Assembly: GCA_004194705.1 (NCBI GenBank)
Contig: SADC01000242.1
Span: forward strand, 1 to 64,000
DNA from: Ditylenchus dipsaci
Taxonomy: Eukaryota; Nematoda; Chromadorea; Rhabditida; Anguinidae
DNA length: 64,000 bases
Direction: 5' to 3'
The position numbers and the translations under genes are program-made. Shown one piece after another: positions 1 to 11,100 of this stretch (positions are counted from its first letter, which is position 1; each line of letters begins with the position of its first letter). The notes below the pieces were generated by a model that was not told where the DNA came from, ran no database searches, and saw only the letters and a program-made list of their open reading frames with translations.

Positions 1-655
1 GAGCAATTAATACGTTGAGCAATTGTCGTCGAGCCAATTGTCGTCTGAGCAATTAATACGTTGAGGCAATTGTCGTTTGAGCAACTGTCGTTTGAGCAAT
101 TGTCGTCTGAGCCATTAGTACGTTAGCAATTGTCGTTCAGCAATTGTCGTCTGAGCAATTAAATAGTTGACAAGTTGTCGTTCGAGCAATTAATACGTTG
201 AGCAATGTCGTTCGAGCAATTGTCGTCTGAGCAATTAATTACGTTGAGCAATTGTCGTTCGAGCATTGTCGTCTGAGCAATTAATACGCTTGAGCAATTG
301 TCGTTCGAGCAATTGTCGTCTGAGCAATTAATACGTTGAGCAATTGTCGTTCGAGCAATTGTCGTCTGAGCAATTAATACGTTGAGCAATTGTCGTTCGA
401 GCAATTGTCGTCTGAGCAATTAATACGTTGAGCAATTGTCGTTCGAGCAATTAATACGTTGAGCAATTGTCGTTCGAGCAATTGTCGTCTGAGCAATTAA
501 TACGTTGAGCAATTGTCGTTCGAGCAATTGTCGTCTGAGCAATTAATACGTTGAGCAATTGTCGTTTGAGCAACTGTCGTTTGAGCAATTGTCGTTCGAG
601 CAATTGTCGTCTGAGCAATTAATACGTTGAGCAATTGTCGTTTTGAGCAATTGTC
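1..655. repeat. 46-bp higher-order tandem satellite
   Basis: The array is built from 15-16 bp monomers that all begin GAGCAATT. Three variants end in AATACGTT, GTCGTTC and GTCGTCT, and they follow one another in fixed order to make a 46-bp composite unit. Several composite units are near identical (about 290-540), while the flanks are more degenerate, with single-base indels and TTTGAG variants. The array touches the window edge, so its full size is unknown. ORFs through it are repeat translations, not genes. Confidence 0.93.
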
Positions 656-684
656 ATGTAGCCCTCGCTACTGTATGTGGCGAC

Positions 685-748
685 GGTAAATTGATCTGCA
701 GTAAATTGATCTGCAGTAAATTAATCTGCAGGTAAATTGATCTGCAAG
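685..748. repeat. 15-bp tandem repeat, about 4 copies
   Basis: Four copies of GTAAATTGATCTGCA lie immediately after the satellite. The following bases (747-768) contain GGTTTGAATCCC, which resembles a tRNA B box, so this may be the edge of a tRNA-derived SINE. From here to 1150 I see no gene. Confidence 0.8.
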
Positions 749-1149
749 GTTTGAATCCCTGTGGCGGAGATCACCTTTATTAGAAAATTTGAATCTGATG
801 AGAAGCATCACTCTTCGTTGAAATTCATGGTCCTAACCTTATTTAGGCTCCAATATGTGAAAACTGTATTTCAAAGCCTTTTTAGTGGTCTTTTTTTAGC
901 TTAGGCAAAACCTCAGGCACAGGATAAGCCAGCGTACGTTAGGACGGGCTTAAACGTGTTTCCCTGGCCTGAAATTCTAGAATCTTCAAGGTTTGGACTT
1001 CTTGACTCTTTTTAAGCACTTTTTGCTACTTCAGTGCTGTACACAGTTTAGTGGTATTCCCGTGATGCCCCTAGGAGGTGTTACCATGTCATCTAGGTGG
1101 TAGTATCCAGATATTTATGTGGTGATCGGTGGCAGTGATGTATTTTTGA

Positions 1150-1460
1150 GATTTTTCGCTCCTGCTTTTGCTCCGGGCTCTCGACTTTGAAAAATTCGCT
1201 CAGGCTCTTGCTCCGGGCTCTTAATTTGCAAAACTTGCTCTGAAATTTGCTCTGGATCTGACTCCGAGCTCTTCATTGGAACAAATCTGCTCCGGATTTG
1301 GCTCCGAGATCTTAATTTGAAAAATTTTGCTCCGGCTCTCGCTCCAGGCTTTCGACTTTAAAAAATTCGCTCCGGCTCTTGCTCCGGGCTCTCGACTTTG
1401 AAAAATTTGCTCCGGCTCTTGCTCCTGCTCGGAGCAAGAGCCAGAGCCATGGTCACGCAT
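1150..1460. repeat. GCTCCGG-type degenerate tandem array
   Basis: Repeats of GCTCCGGCTCTTGCTCCGG are alternated with an AT-rich TTTGAAAAATT spacer, with a period near 55 bp. The same repeat recurs at 32020-32262, so it is interspersed as well as locally tandem. The open frame on the minus strand is a repeat translation. Confidence 0.8.
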
Positions 1461-1502
1461 TCTAAATTGTCACCGCCAATTTGAAAAATTTTTCCTAATT
1501 CT

Positions 1503-2240
1503 ACGGAAGTTACCTACTCGGAGGCATCCAAATTTGGGAAGTTGCCACAAACTTTTGAGAAGATTACTTATGTTTTTGAAAAAGTCACACAAGTATTTTG
1601 AACTATTTGTAAACCCGTGAACAGAGCTATCTAAACTGTTCTTCGAATTCCAAATTCCGCTCAGAATAAAAATTATTTGATTCATAGAAAAATTGGACGT
1701 TTGAATATTTGTTGTTTTGAGCGGAATTCGAAATAATTTCGGACCCAAGAACACTTTTACTGTGTTACTTTTACTGTTTGACTGTGTTGTTTTACCTGCG
1801 TTAGAATTCAGGTTTTGTCAAGCAGCGTCAAAGTGTTACGCGAAAATGCTTTTTCGTTTTGCTGATTCCTGACATAAAATGGCTGTTCTCAGTTGTCTCC
1901 CACCCCATATGATAAAATTGCTCGGTTTATCGTGTAATACATACCATGAGCTTTCACATAGCATAAAATTTAGCAAGGTCAGGAAAAATAAATTTCGAGA
2001 TACAAGCCTTTTTATGCAAAAATATTTAATTATGAAAGAACGAAGACTGACAAACAAGTTGTCACCAACTTTAATTTCACAAAATTTATATACAAAACTC
2101 AGAACTGTTAAATAGCTCTGTTTACGGGCTTTCAAATGGTGCGAAATAATTGTGCGATTTTATTAATAACAAACGTAATCCGCTCAAAAGTTCATGGCAA
2201 CTTCCCAAATTCGGTTGTCCCGGAGTAGGTAACTTCCGCG
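1503..2240. mobile_element. Foldback element, about 740 bp
   Basis: The left end CGGAAGTTACCTACTC, followed by AATTTGGGAAGTTGCC, is repeated in inverted orientation at 2186-2240. A second, internal inverted pair lies near 1637-1735. No transposase-like frame is present. Confidence 0.7.
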
Positions 2241-2550
2241 GTCTGTATCTCGAAAATGAAACATAAAAGTGGCACAACCAACAATGTTATCGTGTTCAGC
2301 GTATTGTAAATAGGGTATAAATGCAATAAACCGACATGCCCAAGAATCACTATCGGCGAGTTAGTAAGAGCTGAGGTCCAAATTTACAGAAAGTCGCTCT
2401 TAAAAAATCCGTACAGAAGTTCAATGATCAGGAAATTTTTTTGAATTGGCGGGGGGAAATCGTTGTTGTAGACGGCAATGGTCCTTTAAAGCGGGGAGAT
2501 TGTTAAACTTTATATACGCATCGCTTAGGTTAAAGGTTCGACTACAACTG

Positions 2551-2988
2551 GCTAGGTGATATTTGCTCCAACAGTTATTTGACAAAAGTATGTTTTTCCA
2601 AAACGACATTTGCGCCATACATTTTCTTTATACAGTCAAACCTCGATTTAACGACCCCCTCCGGAGGCTCTATTTGGTTGTGTTTGACCAAAAATGACGA
2701 GAATAAAACCTCGATTTAACGACCCCTCGATTTAACGACCCCTTTTAGCCGGTCCCAAGGAGGGTCGTTAAATCGAGGTTTGACTGTATCTCGCTTTTTC
2801 ATTTCGTCTTCTGTTTCTCGTTGTTCTGTCTTTTGCCGAAATGACATGCATTTCTGACCAAATTTCATTTCATTCAATCGTATATACAACAAGAAACAGA
2901 AGACGAAATGAAAAAGCGAAATATAAAGAAAATATATGGCGCAAATGTCGTTTTGGCAAATAAATTTTGGCGCAAATATCACCTAGGC
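2551..2988. mobile_element. Foldback element inserted in a SINE
   Basis: The termini are G(C)CTAGGTGATATTTG in inverted orientation. Flanking 9-mers CTACAACTG and CTACCACTG match at 8 of 9 positions and look like a target duplication. The arms continue inward (GGCGCAAATGTCGTTTTGG; CTTCTGTTTCTCGTTG) but are interrupted by the pogo-like MITE at 2633-2786. The element itself is non-coding. Confidence 0.78.
2633..2786. mobile_element. pogo/Tigger-like MITE, TA target
   Basis: The terminal inverted repeats begin CAGTCAAACCTCGATTTAAC and the element is flanked by TA on both sides (2631-2632 and 2787-2788). CAGT plus CTCGATTTAACG termini with a TA duplication are typical of pogo/Tigger-type members of the Tc1/mariner superfamily. 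It is 154 bp and non-coding. Confidence 0.88.
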
Positions 2989-3190
2989 CTACCACTGGGT
3001 GCAGACCATATTTTTTATTTCCTTTTTTTACAAGTTTAGTGTAAAAATGTTCCCAACGCTCTTGGATGCCCAACAATATTATCAGCGCAGGATTTTACAG
3101 CATCTAAAGCTGATTAATGGGTTAAAACCTGCTGAATTTCCGAAAATTTATCGTTTTAGGGCTTTCTTTGGTTGGTTTGTTTGATATTGT

Positions 3191-3772
3191 CTAATTTGTT
3201 TTTCAACAAGTTACACGTTTCATGTACAGGTTGAATAAAAAAACTCAATTTTTTTTTATTAAATTTCAGTTCTAATTTTTTAAAATTTTCTTTGTTGTTT
3301 TTTGTGAACAGTGTGTTCAGAAAAAAACAGAAAAGTTTTCTGTGTTTATCTTTATATAGTTGATCGAATAAAATACCATCCAAAAAACCTGGTCGTAAAT
3401 CAAACTCGAAGTGGTTTTTACTCTAGTCTAAAAACAGAAATTTTTATTAAAAAAACTATCAAAACATACTTTTACAGAATTTCCAAAAATTACAGGTTGA
3501 AAAAGAGATCGATGGAGGAAGAGATCATACTCAATAAATACAATGGGTATACATTTGAACAAATAGTAGTTTTTCAAATATTCTTGAAATTTTTTCATAT
3601 TCGGGAGGATCTAATTCAATAGAATTTATAAAATCAAATAATTTGTATAGAAAACAACACTGAACACCACTATATTTGTAAAAACACTGCATCTGACAAT
3701 TAATTGACCATTCATTACAATTGTTAGACAAATTACCAATCTTTAAAGAAAATTAATTAAAAAAACTTATTA
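3191..3772. other. AT-rich stretch without a recognisable gene
   Basis: Several short open frames occur on both strands, but they are lysine/phenylalanine/isoleucine-rich, lack matching splice signals and resemble no family I recognise. I see no gene here. Confidence 0.6.
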
Positions 3773-4742
3773 CAGTCCCACGGGACCGGCTATAGGCTGC
3801 AATGTTATCGTGAACGCTCAATACCCGAAGCGCCCAGCTATCGAAAATATTTGAACTTGAGGTAGGCAGTGGGTGTCCTATTATCGAAACTTTTTCAGAG
3901 CAATACGTTTTTAAGCACTCAGACTAATAATAATTCTTTTTTATATCTATAAGAAAAACAATTACCGTATTTCCTGTAATGGCCCACATGTGGATTTATT
4001 TTTTGACTGTCTTTCAGCATGTTGGCTTATATTTCAACCAACATTTCGGCAAAAAATATTACATATAGCAAGTCCTGTTTCAGCACTTACAAATTACATA
4101 AAGTTTATCAAGACTCACTAGAGAACTAGAGGAAAAACGGTAAAAGCTTTTTTGTAATTTTGGACAAAACCTTGTGACCTCAATTTCTGACCCTTATTTT
4201 TTATGCTTATCGTGTAGAGGAGATTGTTTTGGTCAAAGTTTTACGGATAAAAAGTCGGAAAAAGTCCACTTTTCAGGGACCACCGACAGAGTGGCAAAAT
4301 TACATCAATTCTGAAACAAATTCATATACAATGTGTCATTCGATATGTCATTCGACGCAGAGGCCATAAGAACAAGTCAAAAACGTCATAATTTTACGAC
4401 TTTACGTCATATGACAAAACGTCATAAAATCATGACGTCGAAGTAGCGTCAAATTTTCTTATACCTGATCCGAAATTGCAAAAAATCGTTTTTAAAAATT
4501 AAAGGAAAAAATTCAGCTATAGAATAGCTTCCGAAAAAAATTTCTTGGGAAAATTGCAAAATTCTTTTTTGATCATTTTGTTGACTTGTATAACAATAGT
4601 TTCTATTCTTTGTCATTTATAAAAAGTAATTAAAAAAACTATTCTAAAAATTTGCAATTTTTAAACAAAATTTTTTTTTGAACCGTATCACATAATTTTT
4701 CAACCTCCGAAAAATGGGTGTCCAGTTATCGAAGTTTCAGTG
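3773..4742. mobile_element. Degenerate pogo-like element with a nested MITE
   Basis: The ends are TA-CAGTCCC...CACTG-TA, with GGGTGTCC and TTATCGAA stretches near both ends (3880-3895 and 4712-4735). A second small element with ACCGTATTTCCTGTAATG / AGAGGAAAAACGGT termini sits inside at about 3965-4140. The ends are diverged, so the boundaries are tentative. Confidence 0.45.
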
Positions 4743-4954
4743 TAGTTCTAAAATATACAAATTCACCCGTCCAACATTACAAAAAGTATTTAATTATATG
4801 AGAACGTTTTGTGGACCTGTGGATATTTTTTGCCATCAAAAAGTATAAAGGCACACTTTTAAGACAAATAACTTTTTTAATTATCTTAAAATGTCTGCAA
4901 GTCCATAAAACGTCAGTATGCCATGTACAATACGTAGACGATAGTGCAATATAT

Positions 4955-5131
4955 TCACCAAATCTCACATTTCTGTGTGGGGTTCATTGGCGCACCCATC
5001 TGACAATGGAAAGCCTCAGCAAATTCACCACGGTTGCGCAAAGGAATCACAGCTCTAAGTCTGGCTGGCGCGTGCACATCTGCCTGAATTAGTTGGTTGA
5101 CGTACCGAGGGTGGATCATTGAGCACCAGTT
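4955..5131 (-). CDS. M13 peptidase exon 18: C-terminus
   Basis: The exon opens after TTTTAG with NWCSMIHPRYVNQLI, continues QADVHAPARLRAVIP and NRGEFAEAFHC, and ends NPTQKCEIW followed by a TGA stop. The DVHxPxxxR signature and terminal CxxW are family hallmarks. It lies 4.3 kb from exon 17 because a 2.8-kb element and smaller repeats occupy the intron. Confidence 0.93.
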   Translation of the reverse strand, partial: NWCSMIHPRYVNQLIQADVHAPARLRAVIPLRNRGEFAEAFHCQMGAPMNPTQKCEIW

Positions 5132-8100
5132 CTAAAACTAAGTGGTTTTTTTTTTTGTAAAAAAAATTAAATAATTATTGAATTTTTATATAGACAAGCT
5201 ACTCATTGGCTTTTTATCCTACAAAGTTTGCTCACTTTGGTTCCCTAAGAATGTTTAAAGGGGCATGCCCACGCTAATAAGAGGTGGTGCCCGGGAATTA
5301 AAAAAATTCTAATTATTACACTTCCGTACGGATTTTTTAACTTGGTTTCTATCAAAACAAGACCTAGAATTTAGTTTTAGGTATGGTTTTGTTAGAAACC
5401 ATGTTGAAAAATCCGTACAGAAGTTCAATGATTTGGAAAAACCTCCTATTAGCATGGGCTTGCCCCTTTAAAGCAAGGCTTGGATATCGAAATTTTGACG
5501 CTAGTAGTGAATACCCCCCCCCCCCACGATTTTCACTTTTTTTACTTTAGTAAAAAGTACCCAAATTTATGTCCCAGACCCCGGAAAATGTGCGCAAACT
5601 CTTCATTAGTCACAACTTCCGTACGCTGGCCTACCCCCAAGCCTAAGGGCTAAGCCTAAACTTGTTGTTTGCAAGGGTAGTTACAGCAATTTTAAAAGGT
5701 CGTATTCTTGGGGGGGGGGGGGGGGGGGGTATTCGCTACTAGCGCCGAAATTTCGACCCTAGTAGCGAATTTCACGGTATCCAAGCATTTGGGCACCCGC
5801 ACTTGGCACACCGCATTTGAGCCCCTAATTTGGGCACCGCATTTAGGCACCGATTTCCAAATTCCATATTTTAAAATTATAAATGCAAATTTATCAATAA
5901 TTCACTGTTTTATTTAATTTCTCTGCACTGTGCCCGCTATTGTAGCCTCTGTCGAAAAGTCTTTGAACTTAGTTTTGACAACTGGATCCTAGCGCATAAA
6001 TAAAAATCTTGTATGCTTACGTTTTCATATGCATCCAGGGGAGATGGCAACAACACGCTACAGAAAATTTGTCTCTACGGCAATTTTTGTAATGTATATT
6101 ATTGTCTAAAACAATTGAAATTTTTGCACTTAGGCGTAGCCTTAAGGACAGAGTTGGCATGCGCCCGTTAGGAAGAGCTTAAATTTGTAGTTTTCACAAC
6201 ACAATAAAATTACAAGACCACCAGTAGGCTTACAGCGAGTTGAATGTGCAATGAGTTCTATTCATTTAGTGAGGCATTTTTTGGAATCAAAATGAATAAA
6301 ATTTTGATAAGTTTCAATTTATAGTACAGGGTGTCCCCAAAAAAAATCCCTACGCTTCAAAGGCACCGTACGGCAATTTTTTATATCACTTTTTTTAAAC
6401 AATATGTAATTTTGTAGCCCTGGAATTTCTCCATCGAATGGTATATAATTATTTTATTACTGAAAAAAAATTATTTACAAATTGACAGGACAAAATTTAA
6501 AACCTCGATTTCCAATCCAGGAATTTTCAGTTTTTGTTAAACTAAAGAATTGGTAACTTATTTTTAGGCTGCTTATTTATAGCCAATTTTTTTTCGCAGA
6601 TATGTCTCGAACACATGATTTTGTAGCTCTTGCTCTTCTCTTTCGATTAGTACATAACGATTTTGTGAACTTGTTCCGAAAAGTTGTTATTTGGCTCTTA
6701 ACACATTTTAGGTCATTTTAGAAGTTGATAGGCATTTTGAAAAAAATGCATTTTTTCATTCTGAGCTTTGGTTTTCAAAGGACCATATCTCAACACTCAG
6801 ATTCAAAAAATTTTTTTGTGAAGTAGATTTTGTAGCTCTTGATATGCGCTACATCATGAAGTTCACAGATTTTGAAAATTTTCGAAAATTTTTGAAAATT
6901 TTATTTTTTAACAAAACACGGCCCCTCAAAAACTGCATTCTAGTGCATTAGCGAAATTTAGCGCCAAATCAAAAATTTTGAAAAACCGCTGTTTTTTAGT
7001 TTATTTTATCCAGCACTTCTGGTTTTACTTTTTTCGCTGTACCTCATGTAAGTTTATTGTCAAAAAACTCACCACATTCAGCGCTTTCGAACAAGCCATC
7101 ACTTGCCCATAAAACATGCAAAATTTCGAAGCTATAATTGATTTCTGTGAAAATTTCAAAGAAATTTTTTTCATCTAGTTGACTCGATTGAGATTCTAGC
7201 ACTATTTTATGTCGAGTTTTCCTGAAACGCAACTGGAGGCTCGATAGAGGAGTAAATTTGCTGCATTTTGGTACCAAAGACGTATACAAAAAATGCAAAT
7301 TTTAGGTGTTTTATGCAAAGTTAAATGGAAAACGCGAAAACCCCTATTTTTACTCGTGAAAATGCCAGTTGTTTGCTTCAAACGATCTCTAGTTTTACAA
7401 ATTCTGATTTTACGAAAATCGTTCTGACCTTTCTGGTGCCTGAATACACAGGCTACATTTTGCTATAAAGATCGTGTGAAAAACTCTGTGGTTTTGCACT
7501 TTTTGTCTGTCGTTTATTACAGTATATTTTTTTGCATTTTCAGGCAAGCCTAATGCTCCGAACAAGACACGCTCCTGCAGTGCAGAAAGAGCCGGAAACA
7601 AAGCAAGCTAGCATTCTAAGGACTTTTGAAGCAATAAAGGCTCTGATGGAAGCAAGAAGTGCCAGGATGAGCGCCAAAGAAAATGCCATCGCGAGTGCAA
7701 AGAAGGCAGGAAAAACTCGTCTATGTAAGTAAATTTCTCAGTGGTTGTATTTTCCAATGTTTGCGTTTAGGAAATTAACAGCCCATACGAAGAACGTGTG
7801 ACGGTGCAAGTGCAATTGCGACAATACTCTCGAGCACCTGAAATGAAAGACTCAAACAGGTCAGATTTTTGTGTGATAGAAAGCGCCTCAACTGCTTCCA
7901 GTGTCTCCACTCTACCAGTGCACTATTTAACCTGTTCGTCTTTCAGGTATGCACTCAGTCTGCAGTCTGCTGAAATGCCTCCCTCTTGGTCTTTGCTATT
8001 TGGTGCATGCGATAAGTTGAAGAACGAAGCAGTCCTCAGTTCAATTGGCTACTCAGGCAATGGAATTCCAGACCAGGTAAATTGTTACATGATTTTGTTT

Positions 8101-11100
8101 TGTATGCATACCTGTCTTAGAATTATCTCTTCTCGGGTATGGCTGGTCGTTACCGCTATGTGATCTTGGACAGCTTGTACAAAAATGGTAATTTTACAAT
8201 TTTGTAGACTGTTTTCACATTTGCACTGTCCTAGATATGTCCGAAGGACTAAATGCTTTGAACAAGTACTTAATGGAAATTAAGAAGCGCCTATGGTCAG
8301 CCAGAATAACTGCAGCGTGATCATTATTGACAAAGATGGAGCCCGCCATTTGGATGACATCAAGTTCTAAATTATGTGCCTATGGGTTGTTGTCATTGTT
8401 TTGTTGCAGAGATCTATAATAAAGAAAACTTTGGTCTATTTGAGTTTTAGATTCGTATTAACGATTTGAGAATAAAGTCTTCTGATTGTTTTAATTATGT
8501 GGTGCCAGCGCTGTACGTTACACAATTTCCCAATTGTGTGGGTCTGCAGGCTCACACGAAAAACTATAATTTGTGGAATCGGTGTATGATGCTGAAGTAA
8601 AATGTTTTGATGTGAATTTGTTATTGGCTTGAATTGGTGATACATTTTTGCTTTTGTTTTGAAGTTTCGCTTTTTGATATTTTTTGCACTTTAGTTATTT
8701 TATAGCGAAATTTGACGCTTTACCATCTTCGTGTATGGTGTGCTATGTGTCATAGAAGGTTGAAATGGTGTAATTATGTTTCGAAAAATTCATATTTTGC
8801 TAAAAAGAATTACACGGCAAAAGCAAAAAAAAGAAAGAAACCAATAAATTTTGAAAAAGACTTTCAAAAATCTTGGCGTTTTGTTTATTTTTAAATGCAC
8901 TAGAATGCAGTTTTTGAGGGGCCGTGAAAAACTGAAAATTCCCGGATTTTAAATCGAGGTTTTAAATTTTGTCCTGTCAATTTATAAATAATTTTTTTTT
9001 CAGTAAAAAAATGTTTATATATCATTCGATCCAGGGCTACAAAATTACATATTGTTCAAAAAAAGTGATAAAAAACAATTGCCGTGCGGTGCCTTTGAAG
9101 CGTAGGGATTTTTTTTGGGACACCCTGTATGAAAACATGGAATTTGGAAATGCAGGCCCAAATGCGGGTGCCAAAATAGGGGGGGGGGGGGCGGAGATGG
9201 ACTAAATGCGTGGATAACAGTTTTACATGTCAGGGTATTTAGCAAAAATATTCTATTTTATCCAGTGCTAATGCTGTTTTGGGAGCTAAAAATGAGAATC
9301 AAATAAAGAGCTAAAAATGAGCAAACAATTCGACCGATTTCAAACTTCTGCAATTTTTTCACTGACATGATTAACGACAAAACGGTTTTTTACATTTTTT
9401 TCTCTCAAATTTGTTTTCTCTAAATCTTTCAACTCACATTAGCATAGGCCAGGAAGAACATTTGCTGGGAAGTATAGTTCTGGAAACCAGGTAACTTAGG
9501 TTCTTCTTCCTTAGAGTCGTTAAGCCAGGAGGCATATGCCTAAAACAGCATTTAACACCAATTATAAGATAATCCCAAAAGCGCATACATTAAGAGCAGT
9601 CCTGACACCTCCATTGTCAGCTATATTTTCGCCTAGGGACAGATGGCCATTGACACGACGACCCCTATTTCCCGCAGGCGCTCTTGTTGATACTGCTGCA
9701 CAAAACACTCCCTTGAAAATTTGAATAAAAATTTGAGAAAAAAAAACACTCGTAAAAAGACATACGCTTTTTTATAGAAGGTCTTGGCTGTGTTGCCGTC
9801 CCACCAGTCATTCAGGTTGCCTAGTTCGTCGTACCGACCACCTTCAATCACACAAAAATTAGCATTTGGCTGATTGGCCAAAGCATTTGGATTCTTTTTT
9901 TTTTATTATTTAATCCTTACCTTGGTCATCTATTGAATGGGTCAGCTCATGAGAAATAACTGCCCCTACTGCAGCCTAAAAGAAAAATAATACTTTTTTC
10001 ATAGGATTTTAGGCGCTACCGGAGTATATCCGACCCACCCCCCCCATCCCCCGAAATGAAATTTTTTTGAAAGTGTTTCCAAACAACCTATATCGACCTA
10101 AAATTGGCTCAGAAGCTCGAAAAAAACATTATTTTTGAGTTCTGGTCAATAAAAAATTGAGTTTTGGGACCACCCAAAAGTACCCATTTTGACCATTTTT
10201 AAAGGGATTTAGGGCCGTATTAGGGTGGAAATAGACCAAAAAGGGGCCAATTTTGAACAAAAAGGAAGATGTTGAACATAGTTTTGTTGACTGGGGCATA
10301 CCGCATAAATAAACTCTGGTACGCATACATTTTTTATGCATCCAGAGTCTTGCTCGGAATTATGTCTAAGGTATGTGGGTGTGCGAATCTCAACCCCAAG
10401 CAACCAAGCCCCCTGCGCCCCCGAAGAGGCGCAGGGGGCTTGGTAGGTTATAATCCGGTAGTGTCGAATTTTACATAAAAACAAGTATACTTACATACAC
10501 CACATAGTTAGGAACTGTGGCCAGAAATGGGTACTGCATGATTCCGGCAGGAAATACTGAAGAATAGGCTAATTTTCTGGTTCTCGTAAAAAGTTTACAA
10601 ATTTATGCGTTTTTTTTAGCTTTTTTCGAAAAAGCAGTTAAACCAAATATTGGATAGAGTATTACAGGAGGACAGACTTCAAGAGAGGGGAAATATTTTC
10701 CTTTTTATTTATAACCCCTTATTTTTTCACACAAAACAATTAAACCGCGAACCCAAACGAAGAAAAATATGAAATCACGCTTTTGAAATATTTTTTTCCG
10801 AAAAAATTTGCCCTGGTTCAAAGGGGGGAACTTTTACAGCCACCTTTTGACATCGACTATTTTTACATTTTTTTTACATATTTTGTATTCTCATCTCAGA
10901 TGCTTTCACACCGTTTTGAAGGTGAGTTTTTCCTCTGTTGATTGAGTGGTCAAACAGCCTTATTAAAAATAATTTAATTAGGCTGTTTGACCACTTAATC
11001 AACAGAGGAAAAACTCACCTTCAAAACGGTGTGAAAGCATCTGAGATGAGAATACAAAATATGTAAAAAAAATGTAAAAATAGTCGATGTCAAAAGGTGG

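Larger units (their letters stand above)
2506..3190 (+). mobile_element. tRNA-derived SINE copy split by an insertion
   Basis: The left part (2506-2550) carries a B-box-like AGGTTCGACTACAACTG. The right part (2989-3190) carries the body GTGCAGACCATATTTTTTAT, then TTACAAGTTTAGTGT and CTCTTGGATGCCCAACAATA. The same body follows the same B box uninterrupted at 52990-53260, which defines the SINE. The interruption is the foldback element at 2551-2988. Confidence 0.72.

Noticed and set aside
159..419. 86-codon minus-strand frame
   Set aside because: It is a translation of the 46-bp satellite; its residues repeat with the satellite period.
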